The translations under genes and the position numbers were made by a program. From the NCBI RefSeq assembly GCF_039710355.1, contig NZ_JBDKWZ010000001.1, positions 62,001-126,000 on the forward strand: a stretch of 64,000 nucleotides of DNA. Direction: 5' to 3'. Each line of letters starts with the position of its first letter. Positions within the stretch are counted from its first letter, which is position 1. The notes under the pieces were generated by a model. The model saw only the letters and a list, made by a program, of their open reading frames with translations. It searched no databases and was not told where the DNA came from. The stretch comes from Rapidithrix thailandica (GTDB taxonomy: Bacteria; Bacteroidota; Bacteroidia; Cytophagales; Flammeovirgaceae). This document shows, piece by piece, positions 9,674 to 19,117 of the stretch.

Positions 9674-10570
9674 ATGTTTGACGAATCAAAAGTATTTTTT
9701 GGCATTACGCCTACCGGGTGGACGAACGATGACAACCCTCTGATTGGAGCGGATATCTCTTTTGAGCAATGTGTGAGCGAAATGGCCCTGGCGGGTTTTG
9801 TGGGATGTAGTGTGGGTCATAAATATCCTACGGATATTCAGGAATTACAATCTGCTCTGAATTTGAGAGGCCTGAGAGTTTCCGAGCCTTGGGCCAGCTT
9901 GTTCTTCACCATGAATGAAATGTACGATCAAACCATTACGTACTTTAATCGGCAATTGGATTTTATCAAGACTATGGGAGGTACCGATCTGGTCGTAGCG
10001 GAACTAGGACATGCGGTACACCAACAGTCTGTGGCAGTATTGCCTAATTCTCCCACTTTTACGGAGGACCAATGGCAAAGTTTGATTACGGGTTTGAATG
10101 AGATCGGGGAAATTGCCTATAATCAAAATATGAAGGTGTGCTATCACCCTCATGTGGGAACCGGTGTTGAACGGAAACCGGAAATAGATCGCTTGATGGA
10201 AAGCGTAGATCCGAACCTGGTGCATTTGCTCCTGGATACCGGGCATTTGTACTATGCCGGAGAAAATCCCTTGGAAATTACCGAGTTGTATGCCGACCGG
10301 ATTAAACATTGTCATCTGAAAGATATCCGGCAAGAGGTATTGGATTCTTCTATCCAAAGGGGCTTGAGTTTCTTGCAATCAGTGGAAGAAGGTGTCTTTA
10401 CGGTACCGGGGGATGGTGTGATTGATTTTCAGCCGATCTTTCAAGTGCTTTCGGATCATGGGTATGAAGGATGGTTGGTGGTGGAAGCCGAACAGGATCC
10501 GGAGAAAGCAACTCCCTTGTTATACGCGCAAATGGCCAGAACGTACTTAAAAGAAGTAACAGGTATTTAA
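9674..10570 (+). CDS. iolE: IolE-like myo-inosose-2 dehydratase
   Basis: A 298-residue TIM-barrel protein of the xylose isomerase-like/AP endonuclease 2 family. It matches Bacillus IolE along its whole length as remembered: the start GITPTGWTNDDNP, then TFTEDQW, GEIAYNQNMKVCYHPHVGTG, DRLMESVDPNLVHLLLDTGH, HCHLKD, GVFTVPGDG and VVEAEQDPEKATPLLYAQMA. IolE dehydrates 2-keto-myo-inositol in inositol catabolism. The metal-binding Glu, Asp, His and Glu positions of the barrel appear conserved. No other iol gene is in the window; the neighbour is a flavin oxidoreductase instead of the usual NAD-dependent IolG. A deglycosidase of the C-glycoside pathway uses the same fold, but the IolE signatures are much closer. 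Confidence 0.85.
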   Translation: MFDESKVFFGITPTGWTNDDNPLIGADISFEQCVSEMALAGFVGCSVGHKYPTDIQELQSALNLRGLRVSEPWASLFFTMNEMYDQTITYFNRQLDFIKTMGGTDLVVAELGHAVHQQSVAVLPNSPTFTEDQWQSLITGLNEIGEIAYNQNMKVCYHPHVGTGVERKPEIDRLMESVDPNLVHLLLDTGHLYYAGENPLEITELYADRIKHCHLKDIRQEVLDSSIQRGLSFLQSVEEGVFTVPGDGVIDFQPIFQVLSDHGYEGWLVVEAEQDPEKATPLLYAQMARTYLKEVTGI

Positions 10571-10593
10571 CCAAGCCAATCAGTGCTGAATGT

Positions 10594-12657
10594 ATGGAGA
10601 AACGTATGGTACTAGGCCGGGTAGACTTGGCCGATTTTGACAGTGCTATCCAGAAGGAATGGTTGGTAACCAATGGTATTGGCGGATTTGCCTCGGGAAC
10701 CGTTACCGGGGCGAATTCCCGCTCTTATCACGGACTTCTGGTCGCTTCTTTGCCCATTTTGGACCGAATGGTATTGTTGGCGAAGTTGGATGAGAACGTG
10801 ACCTTGGAAGGCCTGGGTACTTCTTTTCAACTGGGGGCAAATGAATATGCGGATGGGACCATTGACCCGGCAGGGTATATTTACCAGGAAGCTTTTTGGT
10901 TGGAAGGCACTCTACCCACCTGGCGCTATGCCATAGGCGACAGTATTTTGGAAAAGACCCTCTTTATGGTGGAGGGACAAAACAGCACCTATGTCTTGTA
11001 CAAACATGTCAGAGGTTCTACCCCCATTCAATTGCAATTGAAGCCTTTCTGTACGTACCGGAGTATGCATCAGGAAACGCATCAAAGCATGCAATTGGAA
11101 AGTCAGGAATTAAGCGGGGAGACAGGTTGCCGGATTTCTTCCGATATGGGTACACAGAGCTATACGATTGCAGCGGATAAAGGGCGGTTTACCCCTCAAA
11201 ATATTTGGTATAAGAATTTTAAACACCGTGCCGAAACCTACCGGGGACTGGAGGATACGGAACGCCTCTTCTTACCGGGCGTCTTCGAAGGTACTTTACA
11301 GCCTGGGGAAACGCTCGCATTAGCTTGCTCTTTAGAGCAGGCGGCTCCCAAAAAAGCTGTACAACTGTTTGAACAGGAGCAACAACGACAAACTCAACTA
11401 TTAGATAGGTCAAGCCAATACCCCCGCTGGATGCAGCAACTTTTACTGGCATCCGATCAGTTTATCGTCAAGCGGAAAATCCGGCCGGATGCAAAGACAT
11501 TAGGCCATACGGTGATTGCGGGCTATCATTGGTTTGGAGACTGGGGTAGAGACACGATGATTTCTCTCCCCGGTCTTACTTTAAAAAACCAACGCCTGGA
11601 AATAGCGGCTTCCTTGTTGAAGACGTTTGCCGAATTCATTGATCAAGGTATGTTGCCCAATCGCTTTCCGGATGCCCAAAGCACTCCGGAATACAATACG
11701 GTGGATGCTACCCTTTGGTACTTTGTGGCAGTGTATGAATACTATAAAGTATCCAAAGACCAATCGCTTTTGAAAACCTTGTACCCGAAATTATTGGATA
11801 TTCTCGAATGGCATTATAAAGGTACCCGCTACAATATAAAAGTGGATGCCAGTGACAATTTACTCTATGCAGGGCAAGATGGGGTGCAACTCACCTGGAT
11901 GGATGCGAAAGTAAACAACTGGGTAGTGACTCCTCGTATAGGCAAACCCGTAGAAGTCAATGCTCTGTGGTACAATGCCCTTCGGGTTACCGGTTTTTTT
12001 GCGGGGCAATTAGGTTTTAAACAGGACCAACGACAGTACGAGCAACAGGCTGGTGTTACTTTGCAAAATTTCCAACTCAGTTTCTGGAACAAAAGCGGTC
12101 ACTATTTGTACGATGTGATTCACGGAGAAGAAGGGGAGTGGATAGAGGGCAAAAGGTACGATGCCTCTTTACGGCCGAATCAGCTTTTTGCACTGTCCTT
12201 GCCTTTCCCCTTGATGGGGGGTGAGCAAGCCATTGCCATTGTAAATTGCTGTGCCCGGGAGCTGTATACCTCTAACGGTATGAGAACCCTTTCTCCTAAT
12301 GATTCCCGCTTTCAGGGGCATTACGGAGGGGATCAGTTTCACCGGGATGCGGCCTATCATCAAGGGACGGTATGGGCATGGCTTTTAGGTGCGTTTGTGA
12401 AAGCGCATTACCGGGTGTATCAAAATGCTAAACAAGCCTTGTCATTTCTCGAACCCATTGCCTATCATTTGGAGCAAGGCTGCATTGGCTCCGTCAGCGA
12501 AATTTTTGATGGAAATGCTCCTTTCACTTCCAGAGGATGCATTGCCCAGGCATGGAGTGTTGCCGAAATCATAGATGCTTGGATGGCTATCACACAAGGT
12601 ACACTAGACAGCACGGAAACGGAAAATATTCAAACAATTGCCCTCTCTCAGAATTAA
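10594..12657 (+). CDS. Amylo-alpha-1,6-glucosidase (bacterial/archaeal debranching type)
   Basis: A 687-residue glycogen-debranching-type enzyme expected to hydrolyse alpha-1,6 branches in the cytoplasm (GH133-like). The N-terminal domain begins with the family hallmark KEWLVTNGIGGFASGT and SYHGLLVASL. The catalytic (alpha/alpha)6 domain starts near residue 300 with GYHWFGDWGRDTMISLPGL and continues with KPVEVNALWYNAL (about 449) and SEIFDGNAPFTSRGCIAQAW (about 633). The ATG at 10594, 23 bp after the dehydratase stop, is chosen; another ATG follows at 10606, and longer starts would run into the upstream gene. It has no signal peptide. It sits directly before a second glucosidase, which suggests alpha-glucan or maltooligosaccharide breakdown. 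Confidence 0.9.
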   Translation: MEKRMVLGRVDLADFDSAIQKEWLVTNGIGGFASGTVTGANSRSYHGLLVASLPILDRMVLLAKLDENVTLEGLGTSFQLGANEYADGTIDPAGYIYQEAFWLEGTLPTWRYAIGDSILEKTLFMVEGQNSTYVLYKHVRGSTPIQLQLKPFCTYRSMHQETHQSMQLESQELSGETGCRISSDMGTQSYTIAADKGRFTPQNIWYKNFKHRAETYRGLEDTERLFLPGVFEGTLQPGETLALACSLEQAAPKKAVQLFEQEQQRQTQLLDRSSQYPRWMQQLLLASDQFIVKRKIRPDAKTLGHTVIAGYHWFGDWGRDTMISLPGLTLKNQRLEIAASLLKTFAEFIDQGMLPNRFPDAQSTPEYNTVDATLWYFVAVYEYYKVSKDQSLLKTLYPKLLDILEWHYKGTRYNIKVDASDNLLYAGQDGVQLTWMDAKVNNWVVTPRIGKPVEVNALWYNALRVTGFFAGQLGFKQDQRQYEQQAGVTLQNFQLSFWNKSGHYLYDVIHGEEGEWIEGKRYDASLRPNQLFALSLPFPLMGGEQAIAIVNCCARELYTSNGMRTLSPNDSRFQGHYGGDQFHRDAAYHQGTVWAWLLGAFVKAHYRVYQNAKQALSFLEPIAYHLEQGCIGSVSEIFDGNAPFTSRGCIAQAWSVAEIIDAWMAITQGTLDSTETENIQTIALSQN

Positions 12658-12663
12658 AAAATT

Positions 12664-15384
12664 ATGAATCCAACAGAAGAACTTAAGCGGTTAGAAGCGA
12701 AGGTCCCATGGAAAAAGTGGGGCCCCTACCTCAGTGAAAGAGCTTGGGGAACTGTACGGGAAGATTATAGCAGCAATGGCGATGCCTGGGATTATTTTCC
12801 TCATGATATGGCCCGCAGCAGGGCGTATCGTTGGAATGAAGACGGGCTTGCCGGAATTTGTGATGACCAACAGTTTCTGTGTTTTGCCCTGGCTTTGTGG
12901 AACGGTAACGACTCTATTTTGAAAGAAAGGCTGTTTGGCTTGACCAACGGACAGGGAAATCATGGGGAAGATGTGAAAGAGTATTACTACTACTTGGACA
13001 GTACGCCAACGCATAGTTATATGAAAATGCTGTATAAATATCCGCATGCCGCCTACCCGTACGATGAACTGCTTACTGAAAATGCCCGTAGAACAGTATA
13101 CGATCCGGAGTATGAATTGGTAGATACAGGTGTGTTTAATGATAATCGGTATTTTGACGTATGGGTAGAATATGCGAAAAATACCCCGGAAGATATGTTG
13201 ATAAGAATAAACGTGACCAACCGGGGAACGGAAGCAGCAACTTGCCATGTATTGCCTAGTCTTTGGTTTCGGAATACTTGGAGTTGGGGGTATGAGAATG
13301 GCCCGAGAGGAGATGTAAATGGCAAACCGAAAATGTCGATGGCCGGAAAAAACGGAAATGCCTCCGGAGCGGTCCTGGTGGAGCATCCTGCATTGGGAAA
13401 GTATTATTTATTTGCCGAGGAAGCTTCCGAATGGCTCTTTACCAATAATGAAACCAATACAAAACGGCTTTTTGGTGTGGAAAATCCCACACCCTATGTC
13501 AAAGATGCGTTTCATCGCTATGTGGTTCAGGGGGAACATACCGCTGTCAACCCGCAACAAGTAGGTACAAAAGCTTGTGCGTTGTTTGCGTTGAACCTGG
13601 AAGCTGGTGAAACTCAAACAATTCGTTTGCGGCTTGCCAATAGCGATCAGAAAAAGCCCTTTTCTGATTTTGATAAAGTGGTTGAAAATCGGCTGGCGGA
13701 AGCGGACGAGTATTACCAGCAAATTCAGAACAGCCAACTGAATGAAGATGAAAAAAGAATTCAACGGCAGGGCTTTGCCGGGATGCTATGGGGCAAACAG
13801 ATTTACTATTATAATGTTCCTCAGTGGTTGAACGGGGATCCCGGCCAACCTCAACCGCCTCCCGAGCGACAAAACGGACGCAACCATACTTGGAAAAATA
13901 TCGATAATTTCGATATTATCTCCATGCCCGATAAATGGGAATACCCTTGGTTTGCATCTTGGGACTGGGCCTTTCACTGTTGGCCGATTTCTTTAGTGGA
14001 TCCCGAGTTTTCCAAACATCAATTGCGCTTGATCGTAGACCATCGCTTTTCAAATGAGCGCCAAATTCCGGCCTATGAATGGAATTTTGGTGATCTGAAT
14101 CCCCCGGTAGTGGTCTGGGCAACTTGGCGGATTTATAAAATTGAAGCCAAACAGTTTGGAAAAAAAGATAGGGCCTTTTTGGAAGAAATGTTCCAAAAAC
14201 TGGATCAGAATTTTAATTGGTGGTATGAATATGTAGATGATGAAAACCGCAATTTGTTTGAAGGAGGCTTTATGGGCTTGGACAATATTTCCGTGTTCGA
14301 TAGAAGTCATTTGCCGGTTGCCAATGCCCATATTGATCAGTCGGATTCCACCGCCTGGATGGGTTTGTATAGCTTGACCATGATGCAAATGGCATTGGAA
14401 TTGGCGGAAACAACCCCTTCTTACCAAAAGAAAGCCATTACATATTTAAAGCATTTTTACAAGATCATTGGGGCCATGAATAACCGGGGGGGCAAAGATT
14501 TCGGTCTTTGGGATGAAAAGGATGGCATTTATTACGATGTCTTGCATTTTGACAATGGTGACCATCAAGTACTCCCCGTGCGATCATTAGTGGGGCTGAT
14601 GCCGCTGTTTGTGGTAGAGGTACTGGACGAAAAACGTTTGAGCCGCTTGTCAGATTTTAAGACGAAGTTAGAGAAAATCATCTCCGAGAACCTGCACCAT
14701 GTGAAAAAAGACGCCATGGCCAACCCTACCGTTTTGTTAACCTCCGGAGGAGCTACCAGGCGGCTGTTGGCAGCCGTTAACAAAGATAGGTTGCAGAGCT
14801 TACTCAATTACATATCGGATGAAACAGAATTTTTGTCTCCTTTTGGTATTCGTTCGGTATCCAAATTTCATCAGGATGCCCCTTATACGTATTGGGTAGA
14901 TAACAAAGCTTACACCGTGAATTACGAGCCGGCCGAATCGCAGTCCGATCTGTTTGGAGGCAACAGTAATTGGCGAGGTCCCATCTGGTTTCCTATCAAT
15001 TTCTTGTTGATCGAATCATTGCAAAAGTTTGGTTTTTACTATGGCGATTCTTTGACAGTAGAATTTCCCAAAGGCTCGGGAAAACAAATGCCTTTGTCGG
15101 AAGTGGCCAAAGAGCTTTCTGCCCGGTTGATCAGGATTTTTACCCGAGACGGCAAAGGGCAAAGGCCTGTATTCGGAGGAACACAGCTGTTTCAAACCGA
15201 ACCGAATTGGAAAGATTATATTTTCTTTTACGAATACTTTCACGGTGAAAACGGGGCCGGATTGGGAGCCAGTCACCAAACAGGCTGGACCGGACTGGTG
15301 ATCAAGCTCTTACAACAAGTAGGAAAAAAAGCCCCGACCACTGAGAAAAAAGTTGCGAAGAAGAAAGAAAAAGTAAGTGCATAA
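12664..15384 (+). CDS. GH63/MGH1-like glucosidase
   Basis: A 906-residue (alpha/alpha)6-barrel glycoside hydrolase of the GH63-related bacterial glucosidase group (MGH1-like). Characteristic stretches are LSERAWGTVREDYSSNGDAW at the start, NEDGLAGICDDQQFLCFALA, PWFASWDWAFHCWP near residue 433 (a conserved Asp, probable general acid), EWNFGDLNPPVVVWA, MGLDNISVFDRS, and GGNSNWRGPIWFPINFLLIE near residue 765. It has no signal peptide. The C-terminus is a lysine-rich tail (KKKEKVSA) outside the domain. It begins 6 bp after the debranching enzyme, so the two are almost certainly co-translated. The substrate may be mannosylglycerate-, glucosylglycerate- or alpha-glucan-like and cannot be decided here. 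Confidence 0.88.
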   Translation: MNPTEELKRLEAKVPWKKWGPYLSERAWGTVREDYSSNGDAWDYFPHDMARSRAYRWNEDGLAGICDDQQFLCFALALWNGNDSILKERLFGLTNGQGNHGEDVKEYYYYLDSTPTHSYMKMLYKYPHAAYPYDELLTENARRTVYDPEYELVDTGVFNDNRYFDVWVEYAKNTPEDMLIRINVTNRGTEAATCHVLPSLWFRNTWSWGYENGPRGDVNGKPKMSMAGKNGNASGAVLVEHPALGKYYLFAEEASEWLFTNNETNTKRLFGVENPTPYVKDAFHRYVVQGEHTAVNPQQVGTKACALFALNLEAGETQTIRLRLANSDQKKPFSDFDKVVENRLAEADEYYQQIQNSQLNEDEKRIQRQGFAGMLWGKQIYYYNVPQWLNGDPGQPQPPPERQNGRNHTWKNIDNFDIISMPDKWEYPWFASWDWAFHCWPISLVDPEFSKHQLRLIVDHRFSNERQIPAYEWNFGDLNPPVVVWATWRIYKIEAKQFGKKDRAFLEEMFQKLDQNFNWWYEYVDDENRNLFEGGFMGLDNISVFDRSHLPVANAHIDQSDSTAWMGLYSLTMMQMALELAETTPSYQKKAITYLKHFYKIIGAMNNRGGKDFGLWDEKDGIYYDVLHFDNGDHQVLPVRSLVGLMPLFVVEVLDEKRLSRLSDFKTKLEKIISENLHHVKKDAMANPTVLLTSGGATRRLLAAVNKDRLQSLLNYISDETEFLSPFGIRSVSKFHQDAPYTYWVDNKAYTVNYEPAESQSDLFGGNSNWRGPIWFPINFLLIESLQKFGFYYGDSLTVEFPKGSGKQMPLSEVAKELSARLIRIFTRDGKGQRPVFGGTQLFQTEPNWKDYIFFYEYFHGENGAGLGASHQTGWTGLVIKLLQQVGKKAPTTEKKVAKKKEKVSA

Positions 15385-15421
15385 GAAACAAAGATGTGCC
15401 GAGTGACTTGCTATGCCTGAA

Positions 15422-15454
15422 AGCCTGTGAGGTACTGGCAAACCCTCACAGGCT
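15422..15454. terminator. Hairpin after the glucosidase operon
   Basis: A perfect 11-bp inverted repeat (AGCCTGTGAGG with CCTCACAGGCT) and an 11-nt loop, 38 nt after the glucosidase stop. There is no following T-run, so it may be a transcript-stabilising or rho-assisted hairpin and not a classic terminator. Confidence 0.5.
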
Positions 15455-15590
15455 GGCCTTAACCATTTACAAGGATGGGTACAGGAAGTGACAAGTGGGT
15501 GATGAGGAACCAAGAAGAATGACAGCTTGTGATGAGCAGCGAATACATTTTTGATCCCTGTTAATTTTTTTACTCTAAACCTATTCTGAC

Positions 15591-16937
15591 ATGACAAACA
15601 AATTCTATTTGCAAATAGCTAAACACAGTTGGTTATTATTACTTCCACTACTCTTTTCCTGCTCTACACCGGATGGAAATACAAAATACGAAGACGCTCC
15701 TTTCCGGCAGGTTGCCGTCAGTGAAAAATTGCAGGATGGCTATTGGCTGGAGTCCGCCGACTTTGATGCGGATGGAGATGCGGATTTAATAGGGTATGGG
15801 TTGACCATGGGGTTGATTACCTTGTATGTAAACCCGGGGGCTGAAGAATTGAATGGAGAAGATCCGGCTCTATGGGAATCGCGTTTGATCAAAGAACTGA
15901 AACAACCTGTGGGCATGGACCATGCGGATGTAGATCAGGACGGTTTGATGGATGTGGTGATCTGTTATGAATATGGCGAAACTCAAAAAACCTGTTTGAG
16001 GGACGGAGGGAAAATTATCTGGATGAAAAACCCAGGACCTGAAAACAAAGGGGAATGGGAAGACCGCTATATTGGCCAAACCATGGCCATGCATCGCCTG
16101 CGTTTTGGGAAATTTACTCAAAACGAGAACCTGGAATTGCTGGCCTTGCCCGTAGTGGGCGATTCGGGGGACATTCATACCATTATTCCCATTTATTATT
16201 ATGAAAAGCCCGAACAAGTGCTCGAAGTGGATCGATGGCCCCGTACCTTGATTGACAGTTCTTTTTTTGAAATTATTCACGATGCCTTTATTGTAAAAAA
16301 TCCGGCATTGAGTGATTTTGACGTAGCTTTGATTGCCAGCCAACAGGGAATTTCCTGGCTGTATTATGGCCGTGATCAGAAGTGGCATATTGATAATATT
16401 GCCAAAGGAGCTACTTCACTGGAAGATTATGAAAACACGGAAGATTGGTTTACCGGAACGAATACGGCTTGCCCCGGTAAAATCGGAGAAAACCCCTTTG
16501 CCTATATAGCTGCTTTGGAGCCCTTTCACGGGGGGATTGTCAGTACCTATCAACATAACCCTGCCTCGTGGGAATGGGACCGTTTTGTGCTGCACAAATA
16601 TGGAGAAATCGATGAACAAGGATATGGGGTAGGGCATTTCGTCATTACCCAGGATTTGGACGGAGATCAGAACGAAGAATTTTTGGTGGCCTTCCCTCGT
16701 CCACCCAAAGGAGTATTGTATGTGAAACCTCTCGATTTGGAACAAAACCTGTACGATACCTTAAGAGTATCCGGTGAATCCGCTGCAAGAATCACCATTG
16801 ACGATTATAATTTGGACGGGAAACCTGACTTTGCCACCATTGGTTACAATGTGCCGGGGTATTACGAAGACCCTAGCCCCCGGGTCTTGGTTTTTCTGAA
16901 CAACGAACCTCCGTTAACGGCCAAAAAAGAAGAGTAA
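15591..16937 (+). CDS. FG-GAP/VCBS-repeat lipoprotein
   Basis: A 448-residue lipoprotein: the signal peptide ends in a lipobox (LLFSCSTPDG). At least four Ca-binding, integrin-like loops are seen: DFDADGDADLI, DVDQDGLMDVVI, DLDGDQNEEFLV and DYNLDGKPDFAT, spread over what should be a beta-propeller. Such proteins sit on the cell surface or periplasmic face and often accompany polysaccharide use genes, but the ligand is unknown. It is separated from the upstream glucosidase by 206 bp and a hairpin, so it may have its own promoter. A bidirectional terminator follows. Confidence 0.8.
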   Translation: MTNKFYLQIAKHSWLLLLPLLFSCSTPDGNTKYEDAPFRQVAVSEKLQDGYWLESADFDADGDADLIGYGLTMGLITLYVNPGAEELNGEDPALWESRLIKELKQPVGMDHADVDQDGLMDVVICYEYGETQKTCLRDGGKIIWMKNPGPENKGEWEDRYIGQTMAMHRLRFGKFTQNENLELLALPVVGDSGDIHTIIPIYYYEKPEQVLEVDRWPRTLIDSSFFEIIHDAFIVKNPALSDFDVALIASQQGISWLYYGRDQKWHIDNIAKGATSLEDYENTEDWFTGTNTACPGKIGENPFAYIAALEPFHGGIVSTYQHNPASWEWDRFVLHKYGEIDEQGYGVGHFVITQDLDGDQNEEFLVAFPRPPKGVLYVKPLDLEQNLYDTLRVSGESAARITIDDYNLDGKPDFATIGYNVPGYYEDPSPRVLVFLNNEPPLTAKKEE

Positions 16938-16951
16938 GGTAGGTTGATAAC

Positions 16952-16989
16952 AAAGCTCTTCAGGAGATCCTTTTCACCTGAAGAGCTTT
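16952..16989. terminator. Bidirectional intrinsic terminator
   Basis: A perfect 13-bp stem (AAAGCTCTTCAGG with CCTGAAGAGCTTT), 12-nt loop, with A-tracts and T-tracts on the flanks. It lies exactly between the convergent FG-GAP lipoprotein and antiporter genes and can serve both strands. Confidence 0.88.
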
Positions 16990-16991
16990 TG

Positions 16992-17948
16992 TTAACCAAA
17001 TAAATATACCGCATAAATCCCATATACCAGCAGTAGCAAGGCGGCCTCCCAGCGGTCTAGTTTTCTTTTGCCTCCGGTAAACATCGCAACAAATAGGAAA
17101 AGTGTTCCCCCTGCCAACAAATAAAGGCTATGATTGAGAGGAAGATCGAAGGCCAAGGGTTGGATCAGTGCGCTAAGAGGTAAAATAAAAAAAATATTGA
17201 AGATATTAGAGCCGATCACATTCCCCACTGCCAAATCGGTTTTTTTCTTAAAGGTGGCGACCAACGTGGTGGCTAATTCAGGCAGCGAGGTGCCTGCGGC
17301 TACAATGGTGAGACCGATCAGTTCTTCCCCTAACTCAAACTTCCGGGCGATTTCGATGGCATTATCTACCACCAGCTTTCCTCCGAAGATCAAGGAGGTC
17401 AGTCCTACCAAGATTAAAGCAATGACTTTCCAGGCTTTTATCTCTTCAATTATTTCGGTGCCATTATGAGCCTGTTCTTTTTTCAATTGTTTGTATACAT
17501 AAACCAAGAAGCCTGCAAAACAGGCCAATAACAACAGGCTGTCCGGGCGGGTCAAAAGGTTTTCGCCCTGAGAAAACAACAGTGCATCATTGACCAATAA
17601 AAACAACAGGAATACTGCAAACAGTGAAAAGGGAATCTCTTTCCAGACAGTGCTGGATTGTACAACGATTGGACTAAACAAGCCTGCGATCCCCAGAATA
17701 ATAAACAAGTTGAAATTGTTACTACCGAGTATATTGCCAAATACAATTCCGGGATAATGATCGGCTGCAGCAAAAGCATTGACGACCAATTCGGGAGCCG
17801 ATGTACCAAAGGCAATGATTGTCAGGCCGATGGTGAGCTCGGAAACCTTATGTTTCCGGGCCAGTGCGGCAGCCCCATTTACAAACCAATCCGCTCCCTT
17901 TACTAACAAAGCCAGTCCGAAAACCAGCCATAATAAATACTGTATCAT
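16992..17948 (-). CDS. Calcium/sodium antiporter (YrbG-like)
   Basis: A 318-residue inner-membrane CaCA-family exchanger with about ten hydrophobic helices. The two inverted alpha repeats are intact: GLTIIAFGTSAPELVVNAFA with GNILGSNNFNLFIILG in the first half, and GLTIVAAGTSLPELATTLVA with GNVIGSNIFNIFFILP in the second. These carry the ion-binding Glu/Asn residues of the family. Its length is that of E. coli YrbG. It is the last gene of a minus-strand run after NadR (58 bp away). Confidence 0.93.
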   Translation of the reverse strand: MIQYLLWLVFGLALLVKGADWFVNGAAALARKHKVSELTIGLTIIAFGTSAPELVVNAFAAADHYPGIVFGNILGSNNFNLFIILGIAGLFSPIVVQSSTVWKEIPFSLFAVFLLFLLVNDALLFSQGENLLTRPDSLLLLACFAGFLVYVYKQLKKEQAHNGTEIIEEIKAWKVIALILVGLTSLIFGGKLVVDNAIEIARKFELGEELIGLTIVAAGTSLPELATTLVATFKKKTDLAVGNVIGSNIFNIFFILPLSALIQPLAFDLPLNHSLYLLAGGTLFLFVAMFTGGKRKLDRWEAALLLLVYGIYAVYLFG

Positions 17949-18006
17949 AGTAAGGTGGAAAATATATTATAATGAACGAAAGAGCTTGTCGCAGGTTGAG
18001 CAGAAA

Positions 18007-18993
18007 CTAATGGACTTCTAATATTTTTTCCTTGACCAAGGCCACTGCCTGTTCAAAGCGCTGATCCCAATTACCCCGGATCCAATGATAGGGTATCTCA
18101 TGTGCTTCAAGTTGTTTGATAAACAAGCGTTTTAGTTCTTCCCGGCAGTGTGCTCCCAAGCGAGTACCATCTTGTACAAAAGGCACATCAGTATCTAAAA
18201 AAAGATACAGGTCGTACTGATTTACCTGCTCGATCCAATCCTTCACATCGAGTGTATGCCCGAACATATACCGGGCATACACTCGGGTGGTATGCAAGTC
18301 CGTATCACAAAATAATACCTTGTTGGCGTTGAGCAATTGTAGTTGTATTTCTTTGGCGTGGGCCTCCGGGATCTTTCGAATATCCTCTATAGAGCAATCC
18401 GTAGAGTCCTGTACAAGGATCCGGCCCATTTCCTGGGCATAGCAGGTTTGAAAATGTTCGGCCAATTGTACGGTCATGGTGGATTTGCCCACGGATTCCG
18501 GGCCATACAGACATACTTTTCGGGCAAAATACGGGCGGGCAGCTTGGGCTATATATTTCCAATGTGTAAAAGGGTTTTGTCGTATCAGGGTGGCGGATAC
18601 GGGCTGCTGTCTGCGCTGAGGGTCAAAAAGCACATGACGGATATCCATATACTCGGCTACATAATCCCCGTATTTTTCCGAGGTGACCACATGGGTAATT
18701 TGATTGCCATAACGTTCTGTGAAATACCGCGACCAGATTTCTGAAATGCTCCGGGAAGATTCTGAAGAATAAGGCAGTTGGACTTCAGTATACTCCACCA
18801 TTACTTTGGGGTGATTTTTAAACGTTTGTTGTACCCATTGCAGGCGTTGTGGCCCGGGAATCGGTTCGAAATCCTGTGCACATACCAATACAATAACCCG
18901 TTCGCAGTGATTCGCAGCAAAGTCAATCATTGCAATATGCCCTTGATGTAAAGGCATAAATTTTCCAAAAACTAAAGCGGTACTCAAGGACAT
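18007..18993 (-). CDS. nadR: NadR-type NMN adenylyltransferase / ribosylnicotinamide kinase
   Basis: A 328-residue bifunctional enzyme of NAD salvage. The N-terminal nucleotidyltransferase domain shows FGKFMPLHQGH (the H-x-G-H nucleotide-binding motif) and RLQWVQQTF. The C-terminal P-loop kinase domain starts with VCLYGPESVGKSTMTVQLAE (Walker A). The helix-turn-helix repressor domain found in enterobacterial NadR is missing, so this is an enzyme only. It phosphorylates nicotinamide riboside and adenylylates NMN in the cytoplasm. It lies 124 bp downstream of a TonB-dependent receptor on the same strand, which may supply its substrate (inference). No PnuC permease is present nearby. Confidence 0.92.
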   Translation of the reverse strand: MSLSTALVFGKFMPLHQGHIAMIDFAANHCERVIVLVCAQDFEPIPGPQRLQWVQQTFKNHPKVMVEYTEVQLPYSSESSRSISEIWSRYFTERYGNQITHVVTSEKYGDYVAEYMDIRHVLFDPQRRQQPVSATLIRQNPFTHWKYIAQAARPYFARKVCLYGPESVGKSTMTVQLAEHFQTCYAQEMGRILVQDSTDCSIEDIRKIPEAHAKEIQLQLLNANKVLFCDTDLHTTRVYARYMFGHTLDVKDWIEQVNQYDLYLFLDTDVPFVQDGTRLGAHCREELKRLFIKQLEAHEIPYHWIRGNWDQRFEQAVALVKEKILEVH

Positions 18994-19117
18994 TGGTAAA
19001 AATGTTAATTAATTTAATGGATGAGTGTATTTCAAGGTTTTGCTATTACCCGAAGAGTGGTTTTCATCCATCTTATCCAAAGATTGATATCTAAACATAC
19101 TCTCTAAACACGCTTCC

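Noticed and set aside
18007..18993. Transcriptional repressor function of NadR
   Set aside because: The N-terminal helix-turn-helix domain is absent; the protein starts directly with the nucleotidyltransferase domain.
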